From assembly GCA_025642065.1 (NCBI GenBank), contig JAODUP010000129.1, positions 796,822 through 860,821 on the forward strand: 64,000 nt of DNA, in the 5' to 3' direction. A program made the translations under genes and the position numbers. This document shows, in pieces, positions 1-12,676 of the stretch (position 1 is the stretch's first letter; the number at the start of each line of letters is the position of its first letter). The stretch comes from Paralvinella palmiformis. Its lineage: Eukaryota > Annelida > Polychaeta > Terebellida > Alvinellidae. Under the pieces are notes generated by a model, which was not told where the DNA came from, did not search any database, and saw only the letters and a program-made list of their open reading frames with translations.

Positions 1-142
1 AGGCAACAAGGTAGCACGATCATTTGAACATTGCTTTCAGAATGAGATAAAAACAATTTCGAACTACTGTTTGATAATAATTGATACTTGACATCAATTA
101 CAGGATGAAATGATTATATTATGACTAGGTTTGTGCTTTCAG

Positions 143-374
143 ATTGTCACAGATTTGTTTGTAACGCTTTTGCCAGATGGTCTTCCCAACAGTCAATACA
201 ACATGGTTCTTGTGTTTGTTATGGGTGTTGGTAACAGTATCTTCAGTAATCTAGCAGTATCAGTTCCCGGTTGCGCGGAACTATCCTGGGAGCTTGTTCT
301 AGCAGACCTATCAGGAGACTACCGTTGTCCAACTGAGACCTTCCTGCTGGAAGCAGCTGGAACCTTTGTGTGCA
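143..374 (+). CDS. Exon 1: C-terminal part of an unidentified extracellular spacer domain
   Basis: Opens after ...gctttcag and ends at tgca|gtaagt, phase 0 in and phase 1 out. About 77 residues including PGCAELSWELVLADLSGDYRC and ending TFVC. I recognise no named domain. It directly precedes a GCC2_GCC3 module, as exons 23-25 do later, and both spacers end in a similar way (TFVC, KYTC), so they may be copies of one domain. The upstream exon and start codon lie outside the window; bases 1..142 are intron. Confidence 0.75.
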
Positions 375-3300
375 GTAAGTTGTCATTGATTTTCAAATGA
401 TTCTGTTTTAGAGTTGGGTGTGTGTATGTGTCTTCGTGTGTATGTGTGCATATGTGTGAGTGCCTATGTGTATGTGCTTGTGCATGCATGTGTATGTGCA
501 CACAATGTCTTGGCTTTTAATGCAAATAGGAGTTGAACAGCTAAATACTGCATAAGCTAGATTTGTATCCCAGGCCCACATTGTATATGATTACATTAAC
601 TATTTTGTTGACAAAGTTTTTAAATGATCAATTATAAAAAATGTTTTGTTTGAGCATACACACATACACACAAACAAAGCAGCGCCCATGTGCGTGCACA
701 CACACACACACATACACACACACATGAACAGTCACACACACGAACACACACACACATGAACATACACAAACACACACACACACATGAACACACACAAACA
801 CACACATATGAACACACACAAACACACACACATGAATACACACAAACACACACACATGAAAACACACAAACACACACATAGTTTGTATATAATTAGATCA
901 CACAAGTCATTGGGTTATTTTCTTGGCTCCGGTGTAACAGATGCCATACCGTGCCAACAACAAAAGAAATGGGCATGCGCAATCCAGGACCGCAGCCATC
1001 TTTAAAACATGGATTGGCCCAGAAGGTGCAAAAGGTCATTTACACTTTTCAGTGAATATTGATGATATTGTCGATCATACATATTATAGAACTATTCCAA
1101 TAGAACACGTGTGTTTCTACTCAAAAGATAAGGGCATCTCCATGACCTAACTGGTAGCACGGTTATCCACACTTATCTGTTGTAGATGAACCATTTAGCC
1201 AAAAACAATTTGTAATTGTTTGAAATTTACATTTCAGTCTAAGATACCTCTATTTGGATCATCAGGATGTGAAATATAAATTTATTAAAATCATTTTGGG
1301 GATTTTGACTTTGGAATAGGAAAGTTTCCTAAGGAAACTATTCAATACAATATTTATTTGTTCAGAATATGTAAATCAGAATGATTTGCATACTGATCAT
1401 TTTGATCCATGAGTATATTGCAAAAACAATTCACATTTAAGTTGTTTGTCACAATGCATGCCTTCATCTAAAGGTTTAAACAGGACATTCATATGTAATG
1501 ATAGAAGCCATTAGTTGGCAAATGGGGATGTGATCTAGATCAGGATTGGGGCGATTATAGGACCAAGGTAATTGATTATGATTACTTGAGAATATCATAA
1601 TTACGATTACATTTAAATTCTGAATGTAACCAAATATGATTACGTAGTCAAGTAATCATGATTACAATCATGAATACAACACAAACATGAATGTGATTCG
1701 TCATCAATATTTACTCAGGTACATGTATAATACTGATATAAACATGCTAGAATGTTTACATGTTGATTTGTAAGAACTGGACGCATTTTCTGGTATGTTC
1801 TTGAAATGAAAATCTACAAGAGACTTTGATGCCATTGTACGACGTTAATTTGTTTTGATATTTCTGAGATCAATATTCACCATAGAAGAAAGGAGCCAGT
1901 AATGCATTTGCCTTGTCTTGTCGAACTTTGGGGTAGAGACACCTGGCTGTCGCCTATTGGGCATTTGCCATGAATGCACAGGTATTTATAGAGATAACTG
2001 AGATTAGTGCAAACTGAGATTAGTGAAAATGATATCAATGGAATTGTTTGAATATTTATTTAGTAATGAAATGCATCACGTGTGGTGTGACTATAGCCAG
2101 GTTATGTCTATATAATTAATAGGATAATTAGAATATAGTCAAACCCCCAACTTCAACCCCCTCTGTAACTTGACCACCTCTGTAAATGGACCAATGTTTT
2201 AGTCTTAAATTATTGCTACTTTAAAAATTGTATTTTTATTCTATAACTGGGCCACCTCTCAACTCCATACTTTGACCTTTGATATCCATCTAATGACCAC
2301 ATTTGTCATCCTCCATGTCGATTGGCTGCTTGTCATCCGACTGCTGGCCAATCAGGGTCTTTTGAAGCTGTAGTTGAAACAACAGTGTCAGAAAGAAGCC
2401 ATGATTGCTGCCTGTGTGACGAGCTTCATGGGCTTAACCATGTTAAAACAACAGGAGTTAATCTGAAATGCCTGTTTATATGACTCATAATAGTGGCAAC
2501 ATGTTATATTCTTAAGCAGTGTTTCAACACATTTTCTTTTCATGTTCATAGAACCAATAAACTGACAAATCATCTTGTGTATAAGATTCAATGGGTAAAT
2601 CAGTTCTATTGTTATCTTTTGCCTTACATACAAAACCATTATCTCTGGTAAATAATCAAATTCCTTTAATCATGCAAATAATCGCTGATTACAATTACAA
2701 AGTAATTGATTATGATTACATTGCATCTGGAAATGGTGATTATAATTACTTGAAATCATGTAATCAATTACAATCAATTACGATTACTGATTATGATTAC
2801 CCCAACCCTGGTCTAGATATGGTGTCTAGTTTTGTTTTTTAGCAGTCTGTTTTTGACAAATCTCAGTAACACAATAATTACATCAGTTATAATATCTTTC
2901 GAGGCGAATAATTAGTTCATCAGATGTACATCTCCTTAGCAAAGCTGACAGTTAAGTTGACCACTGATCCCTAGGATCAACATTCTACTCAATGATTTAA
3001 CTATGACATCCAACAGATCTGATTAATCAGACGATAAAATCTTGTTAAAATAAACTGGACTTTGCCTTTTCAGTTTGGTTACCATGTGTACATTTACATG
3101 TATATGGAATCAGTGGAAATCTGCTATGGTTACTTCTATAAACTGCCATGGTCATGTATAAATATACTACTACTACTAACAATAGTACCACTGCTACTAG
3201 TGGGTGGAGGTTGAGGATCATCCCCTATGAATCCAGAATTGACTTCTTTGTATATTTTAAGTTTAACTGAACTGGTGATATTTAGAAAACTGAAATGTTT

Positions 3301-5085
3301 CAGGATATGGCATACCTATGTGCAAGATTTACAGGACAAAACTCTGTTACTTAAGTCTCAAGTGACAATTTTGGCTTTTATACAAGTGCACCCCTGAGTC
3401 ACCTTTGTGTGAGTGAGTGAGTGAGTGAGTGAGTGAGTGAGTGAGTGAGTGAGTGAGTGAGTGAGTGAGTGAGTGAGTGAGTGAGTGAGTGAGTGAGTGA
3501 GTGAGTGAGTGAGTGAGTGAGTGAGTGAGTGAGTGAGTGAGTGAGTGAGTGAGTGAGTGAGTGAGTGAGTGAGTGAGTGAGTGAGTGAGTGAGTGAGTGA
3601 GTGAGTGAGTGAGCGAGTGAGCGAGAGCATAGATGTGTGCACATTTATTCTGTGATTGATTTAGGGTACATAGATGATAGATGATACAATATGTACCCAA
3701 AGGCAACTTCTTTTTAAAATATGCAGTCTTGTTTGTATGCACACCATCAGTTGAGTTGTGGAAAATAATGTACACCTACCAACTTGAGCAATACAAATCC
3801 TTGCACTGTGTCTCTCTCTAGTAATCCTTCTTGTTTTGGGATAATTCCTTGCATAAAGTTGTTCAGAATTTATCATTTAGATTCGAGCAGAACATTTTTT
3901 TCCGCTCATCTAGCTGTTACAGAAAACACTCTTCTTGCAGCCGACCCAGCAAAATGAGGTATGCATCCGAGTCCATCATGGTTATAGCATATAGTTCCCG
4001 ATTAAATTGTACACTGCACCAATCTTCTTTCAGTTCCATGTCCACCAGCCACCAAATATGTATCAGGGTGTCAGATATGTCCACCTGGAACATACCAAGA
4101 CCAAGCTGGCCAGAAAGTGTGTTGGTCATGTCCTACTGGCACATGGTCAAAGGAGGGAGCAGCTTCTCTAAAAGATTGTCATTGTAAGTGTTCTTATTAT
4201 CAGTACTTTCCAAAATTGTCCAAGAAACAGAGTCAGGTTTTAGTATTCATAAGGTATATACAAATATTATGGAGAGAGTTTAAGAAATACATTTGTTTGC
4301 TTGCCTAAACTGAATAAAAAGACACTGAGCAGATTGAGGTATTATTATTAAGTGATGTTCATCAAAAGAAATTCACCATTTGAACCTCTCTGAACATCAG
4401 AAAATAAAGCCTAACTCAGTCAGTCCCCACCTGCTGCTGACTGAATTTCCATCAGATAAGTACCGACTCCACTCTGGCTAACAAACTAGTGTCCCACCTG
4501 CTGGAATATTGGATACATTTAACCACTTTGTCTATAGCCCACATGCAAGTTCTGTAACATTGGTACAGTATTGCAAAATATGTATATAGCTTAGTAATGA
4601 ACATCCTATACAATACGTTTAATTAAAATACCTAGTAGAAACAAGGAGTGTTGTTTTATATCAGTCACTGAGTGGATGATTAAGGAGCCTGGTATGTGCT
4701 TCACTATCGTATGCCGTTCTTGAATGGGGTGAATGATTCACCCACCCACCTATCTACCGACCATCCAGAGTTATCATCTCCCTTATAACTGCTTGTTGTC
4801 ATATTGTGACAGTATTGTGACATCTAAGTCTCTGGATGTGTTACAACTAGAGGCCCTGAACAACAATAAACAGAGTAAAAGTACTCATGAGATATACATT
4901 GGCATCCTCTGTATATGTCTTGCTCATTATTTATGTCTAATACTGAACTGTTGATGATGTATGGCTCTTGGTTCAATAACTGATTTCTGCTAAAAAAATC
5001 AATCAGTCTTTGAAGAATCAATGGAATGTGAAAACAAAATCTTTGAACAATCATCTTTTGCAACAATGGACTGTATCATTATATG

Positions 5086-5156
<71 letters not shown>

Positions 5157-8100
5157 GGTGAATTCAAATATTAATGATATACTGTTACACAGAAGCATAC
5201 AAAAAGTGATAGTAACTACTGAAAACCAATCAACAAAAATCAATTAACTTGTGGGTAGTGGTAGATTTTACTCTTGGGTTGCTACAGGCTTTCTGAACCC
5301 TTTTTTGGGGGTGCCTCCACGATCTAACTGGTACCCCATAGGTAGGGCGTTTGGCCACAAATCTAAGTTCAAATCTCAGTGTGGACATGTCTGAAGGGTG
5401 TTTCATCTTTTATTTCACTGAATTACCTTTGGACGATGTGTGGTACATTTAGCCTACCTTGTTAACAAAAGTGCCAGAAAACATCACACATAAACATTTA
5501 AAGCCTGTTTTTAACTCTACCTGTCACTTTTCAATTTTGGTTTGGTCAGTTGTACTTCAATCTCTAGGCATCTTGTTGACTGCTAATTATTAAGGGCAAG
5601 TAAGTGTTCCTATAGTGCCGTAATAATATAATAATAATATGTGACATTTATATAGTGCCCTGTTCAGCTAGATAGCTGCTCTAAGGTGCTTTACAGTATT
5701 ATTATCCTGGCTCAGACCTGTTCCAATCCAACACACATCTCAACTCCTAAGGAAGCATACAATGCATGCTGCCATTATAGGCACAAAGCATTACTCTAAC
5801 TCATTGCCATCACATCTTGTCAGGTACTCATTTTGATGGATGGGTGAACCAGTTGCGGCTCCCGGAGACTCGAACCCACATCCAATTTGGCTATGAGTCC
5901 TATGGTCTTACTAACTGCGCTATTACAGCTGCAGTAGTAAGCAATACTAAGTCCAATGTGCTGCAGTTTCCAGTTCAAGTCAAATGACCTCTGTTTATCA
6001 TATAGTTGGCCTTCAGCTACATGCCCATGGTACACATGTATTAAATGTTGCACTTATTATTAATATTTCATTATTTCAAGCTTGAAAACATTTGAAAAGA
6101 TTACATCAATGAGGAACAAGATCCTCCTCTGTAACTTATTACAATGCAAAGACAATTCACATGAATTTTGGCTGTTGTCAGGGGTTATCAACTACTGAGG
6201 GGTATTTAGTTTAATCAGAGACAAATGGAGACTCCTCTTAGAATATTTGAAAATAAGTTCAAATGGTGAGTTTTTTCGTTTTGTAGATGAAGCCATGCAG
6301 TGCTGGGACACCAGTAACTTGTATGTGTCACATATCATGAAGATTTATTTCCAAATCTTTCATTATTTCTTTTATAACCAATGTTATTTTTCTCTCTTCG
6401 TTATAGCCATTTGTACTCCTGGTTATATATCACCAACACATTTAGCTCCTTGTACACCATGTCTAGTTGGTACGTATAGCATAAATGAGACCACCTGTGT
6501 CAAGTGCCCAGAAATGCACACAACAAAGTCGCATGCTACTCAAGATAGTAATGGGTGTGTAGGTAAGTAAATCCATTGTTTGCTTTCTGATACAAGTAAC
6601 ATATATCGGTGTTGATTTACTTCTCTTTTCAGTTTTCTCAGCAAATAACATATATTGTGCAGTTAACAGTGCAAACCTGTTACATTCTTAATGCCTGTTA
6701 ATGGTGTTATATATACCATTACTATATACTTTCACCATTGCATAATGTGCCATTATTAAAATGAACACCATGTTAGATTTTCAGCCCTATTTTATATGCC
6801 TCGTATAATAACAAAAGTAAACCACGATTTTCATTCTTTTAGAAAGAGTCGAGTAGTGGTGAGTACATGATGATGAGCTCACTTTTAATACATTTTGTCT
6901 ATTCTGTTTCTAGCCCTTTGTACCCCTGGCTATTTCTCGGGCACTGGCTATGCACCATGTGATCCATGCCCCAATGGCTTCTACAGCAATAAATATGGCA
7001 TGAGAGCATGTGAGCCATGCCCACCAAATCAAATCACTCTTAATCCTGGCGCAAACAGTCACAGTCTGTGTAGTACACGTAAGTAGCATCCAGAGTTAGC
7101 CATGAACATGTTCTGCCATTTAAATTGTTCTTTTAGAAGTAGAAATGCCACCCATAACATTTGTTGACACTTACCTTCACTGTTGCGTTGCTGCAGTGTG
7201 TGTACCCGTGGCTGTGAACTAAATAGTGAACGTCATGCTGGAGGTTTACGTGCTTCTCGTATGTGATTTCAGTATAAACAGTCATCAACATTATTTGGGA
7301 AATAAATTGTTATTGTATTGATTTGCAGCTGACTGTCGTATCTGTATGAATGCAGTTGGATGTACCGTTAGCAACAACTATCTGTTGTGTTTTTGTAAGC
7401 CAGGTAACCTGTTTAGTTTTCCAAACTCTTTAGCACAAATTTCTTCAGCCTCCACACATACACTATGATTGAGGTTAATATCCTTTATCGCATATTACTA
7501 TTTTTCACAGTGTTATTTTATTAACATCAAAGAGTAAAATGTACAATAATATTTGCCAGGATATACTGGAGACCTTTGTGAATCGGCAATTGACAACTGT
7601 GCATCATCGCCCTGTTATAACAATGCCGAATGTATTGATCTTGGAAGCACATTTGAATGCTATTGTCGCGATGGTGAGCTTCTTTGTCAACATCAGCCAT
7701 ATAAATGGCAGATCATCACAAATTAACCATTGTCATGAAATTTAAGCCAACTGAATATCAAATCTTCCCTATGTCCCTATACCCCATGTTGTCTCTTCCT
7801 CAGGATATAGTGGTGCCCGATGTGAACATGATCCAGATGATTGTATTAATCATAACTGCCTTAATGGTGGACAGTGCCATGATCTCAGCAATGGATTTGA
7901 ATGCCTATGTCCATCAGAACAAAACTACTTAAAACCCAGGCATGACAATTAATTGCCAATAAGTCTGTTATTGTTGACCCATTTGCTGTTTTAAACTGGT
8001 TATAATTCTGTTCTGTTCTGTACATTATAATGGTGACCTATGTAACAAGTCATTGTAAATAATCAATTATTAGTGTTTCATTTGACAAATCTGAGAACAG

Positions 8101-11100
8101 ATCATGTCTAAATTATGTAAATATCATAATTACATTTTAATATTGGCTTATTTTACTTAGATGTGAAATTGCCAGGAAAATATGTGATTTGAATCCATGT
8201 AAAAACAAAGGTGTTTGTCTGGAACAGACTGCATCACGTCGGGTCTGCCTGTGTCCTGATGGATTCTATGGCAAAGACTGCCAGCTCAGACTAGGTGAAT
8301 GTCACAAGTCAGTGTGTGTGTGTGTGTGTGTGATATTTTAAATTACAATTTAAACATTATGATGTAGACATTTCTTGTTTGACTGTTTGATTCTGTTACC
8401 ATGACATATTTATACCATGTACAATAATGACAGCAGCAAGTAATTTTTCATTTAGATGCATGTTTGTCACGTCCCTGTTACAATGGCGGAACATGTCATG
8501 ATAAGGCAGTTGGCTACAGCTGTTCCTGTCCACCTGGTTTTATTGGCTTTAACTGTGAGATTAGGGTGGACACTTGCCAAAATGTTGATTGTGGACCGAA
8601 TGGACGGTGTATCGATCAATACTATAGTAACACACATTACTGTTTATGTTCAGAAGGATATGAAGGTATGGCTTATTACTGTGATTTAAAAATGAAATTA
8701 ACACACATGCAGTTTTATAATAAAATGAATAAAATTTCCTTTTATTTGCTGTATTATGTTGCTGTACAACCCGTTATCTTCGCATGATTTAATTCTACCT
8801 TTTAACTGGGCTCAGACCTATTTGGAGGGATATGAGAAAGAATCATGATCCAGTAAATGAGGAAGTCATGAAATCATTAGCAAGACCTGTGGGATGGATT
8901 AGGGCGGTGCCACCTGGCAATAATTTCAGTCCTTCAGTTCTTCAAAATAGTTATACAGCTTCACACAACCCATTCCTCTGATTATGATATACCCTCTCAG
9001 TCCCTCCTATACAGAAATTCTGAAATCACTGGAGACTCATTATGAAGCCACCACCAAGTATCATCAAAGAAGATCGACTAATAAGTGGCTTTCCTCAGTT
9101 GTTCTGCATACATCACCTGGATACATAAAACTGCACTAACTTATGCCTGACCATAGTCCATATCCATGCTCAAACTGGTGGAAGTGGTTTCCAAGAGACT
9201 CGTCCACATGATTTTATGGTCGTTCCTAGGTTATCTGAGGATTACACATATCTTAGTTGTTAATATGACATGACATGGTCAGATCTCCATACACCCCTAT
9301 CCATGATTTGGGGGCCTTTGAAGTGACTCACTGCATTACTATACACCGAACCAGTATGTTTATTATGTGAAAAACTTTTTATGGCAACTTTTGTGCACAG
9401 AGTTCGGTAAATGGACCAATAGTATGTATACTTGTCTTTTATTAATACTGACGTTTATCTCAAAGTTAAAATAACATTATTGTCAACTGTGAGGTAAATT
9501 TATTGTAACACAAATCAGGGTTCAAATTTAGTACCGTTAAATGTTAAACCTATTACCAAGAAATGGAGTTTAACACTGCATTTACCTGAAGCTTTTTAGT
9601 GCACACCAAATACTATTGTACAGATGCAACAGTGGAATATACTCAATGGTAACATAGATAAGTATTTTTGATGTCACTTTTAGAGTGTTTAGCATGCTCA
9701 GAAAGTCTTTGATGTCCCACCATAATTTATATTACATTGCCATTTAGCATCATAAGCCATTGACAAAGTTGTTTAGAGCTAAAAGGTTAAGCTATAACAA
9801 GAAGTCTGGTTTCTTGAGTCTCACTGATTGGTTCGTTTGTTTAACCTTGACACTGGCCACACCTGGAACGTATGGATAAGGGGTGACTCATCAGAGAAAC
9901 ATCTCACCTACACAGTATGAGTTGGATTTTAACCCACATCTAAGAGGTTTTATGCACAATGCTATAGCCACTGAGCTAACAGAGAGCCCTGATGAGTCTT
10001 AGATTGTCAGCTGCATAATGACATCCTCATCAGAGTTCATGGAAATAAATATTTACAAATTTAGCAAGGGTGCATTAATTAAAATACCTCATCTTGAAAT
10101 ACATTGATTTTATGTGATGTACCATGTTCATTACAGAAAGCTGTATTGTTTATGAAGATGTAGCTAAATGCTTCAAAGATTACCAATAAAACATTTCAAC
10201 CATTCACCATTTCAGACTAACTTGCAATAAAACCTTTTTGGGGGGAGGGCTTCTTTTTAACACTGATTTGAACAGTTTATAAAGAAGGTAAAATGTTCTG
10301 TTTTTAATACGTGTATAAATATAAAAAGCTTATTTCAAGGCATGCGTATACATAACAAATATATATAATTAAGGCAGATGGCAATCCCCCAGTAAGTCAT
10401 TATAATGTTGGTTAAAAGTAAATGACCCGTTTTTGCTGATTTTAAACCTGTATCATGCACTCTGTAAATCTTTGATGTTTTTCCCCGGCTAGCATCCATG
10501 GGCACTTGCAGGCCAATAGATCAGTGCGCAAATAGAACCTGTGTTCATGGCACCTGTCTGCCAATGACTGACAGTTTCATCTGTGCATGTGACACTGGAT
10601 ATGGTGGAGTTGAATGTGATATCAATATTGATGAATGCACATCCAACCCATGTCAGAATGGAGGCACCTGTTTCGATGGTGTGAACGGCTTCACCTGTTT
10701 ATGTTCAGCAGGCTATACGGGTAAGCATTGTAATAGATTATTGGTAATATTAGCTTTCTTAACATTTAAAATCCATTTTTCTAGATCTTAAGAATAATCA
10801 TTCTATGTTATTTACTAATACGTTTAAAACTGTATTCGTCAAATAGGTAATATGTGTGAGATTGACATAAATGAGTGTTTGAACACTCCTTGTGCATGGG
10901 AAGCCACTTGCATCGATCTTGTGGATGACTACGCTTGCCTTTGTCATTCGGGATACACCGGAGAACGTTGCTTGGTGTGTAAACAATATTTTAGCTAAAA
11001 TATTCTCATAATCTCCACATCATAAGTACAAGAATATTGCAAAAAACATATCATATAAGCATTATTAGTTCCAGTTCGTCTGTTTTTAAACGAAGTTGTA

Positions 11101-12644
11101 ATCTAGTGACAAAAAATGCTTTCGATCAATGAAATGTTCATACAATATCCAATGGGTTTATACTCGGAAATACATTTATTCTTACGTGTTATTAATTCCA
11201 GGAAGATATTAATGAGTGCTCGATGGATCCATGTCACAATGGTGGCTCCTGTATCAATCAGATGGGTACATTCTTCTGCCAATGCACCGAAGGTTGGCAG
11301 GGAGAGAGATGCACCGAAATGAAGCTGAGCTGTCAGAGTTATCCGTGTCGGAATTCTGGCCTGTGTATTGATCTGCTAAATCACTTCTACTGCGTGTGAG
11401 TAATCATTGCCAGTACAATACAGTCATACTTTCAATGCACGTCCACAAAATTCATCAACAAATCATTGGATGCAGTGAAAACTTGGGAGGGATAAGCAAG
11501 ACTGAAAGGATGAGTTTTCAGATGGTGATGGAAAGAAACTATGCTATTTGCAGGGTTTCCATGGCTCCTGGAAAATAACAAATTAATTTTCCAAGTCCTG
11601 GAAACGTCATTAAATTTTACAAAATCAGGAACTGTTCTGGAAAAGAGTACCAGTATATAGTACATGGTCTTGATAGCCCATGTTAGTTAAAATTTATATA
11701 AAAGTGGGTGGATCAGACGGCTAGAAGTAGATGAGGAGGAGGCTGTACCATAAAATGTCAATAATTGATTATACAACGTCCTGGAAAATGGTAATTTTGC
11801 CCTGGAAAAGCCCAGGAAATGTTCTGGAAAATAATATTTACCTGGCTATGGGAACCATGTATTTGATGACTTAACATGTCCAGGGAGTGAGTTCCTAAGA
11901 GTAGGGACAGAAATTGAAAAAGCACGAGTGCCAGCATGAGTTTTTACCCAGGGAACAGACAATAAGTGGTACCATCGTTTTTTGATCCTTTATGCATATT
12001 CAGAAAATTGACCACTATAAACATTACTCGCATATTGTTTTCTGTATTGTCAGCCATTGTGTAGTGATTAAATAGCAATGCCACCAGAAACACATTTACT
12101 TGGGTAAAAAACCTCTTCATTCATGTGATATAATACAAGAGTGAAATTAATGAAGGAATACAGATGGTTCAGCTGTTTAATTTAATGGTCCTAATGACAC
12201 CAAATAGTGTATGGTTGAATAACTGGATAGACAATGTACTGGTTTTTATTTCATCATGCTACAAACGGCATACAAACTTATCAAGGGAGTGCATCTAGAT
12301 ATCGATGTGACCTCCCGTCCATTATAAAGTCATCCCCAAATCGCCAGTCATTCACACTGATATTATTCCAGGTACCTTATTTCACCTCAAGTTGTATGAT
12401 GATTGTGCTTTTAGCATAGCATCACCTACACCGTGGCATAGGTTGATGGAGGTGATGAGCAGAGCATAATTACACAGAGCTTCATCTATTGAAAACATTA
12501 ACCTCCTCGTACAACTATCTATTCAGAGTTACTTTTTAGAAGTAAATGATGTTGACTGTTTAACATATTTGAATTTTGCATAAATTGTATTTGGGATTTC
12601 CACTATAGAGTGCTTTCAAATTGATCTTGCTAGTAAGGGCACTA

Positions 12645-12676
<32 letters not shown>

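Larger units (their letters stand above)
4184..6406 (+). other. Intron 2 (2.2 kb)
   Basis: Contains an AT tract (5081..5150), a SINE-1 copy (5311..5500) and a short dispersed repeat (5625..5705). Nothing else recognised. Confidence 0.6.

Noticed and set aside
143..374. Exon 1 as part of a von Willebrand A domain
   Set aside because: No MIDAS DxSxS or other diagnostic motif; similarity to SVEP1 layout alone is not enough.
628..1005. Overlapping frames rich in Cys-Val or His-Thr
   Set aside because: Translation of the CA/GT repeat on both strands.
3347..3775. Minus-strand frames coding for (LTHS)n
   Set aside because: Pure translation of the GTGA microsatellite.
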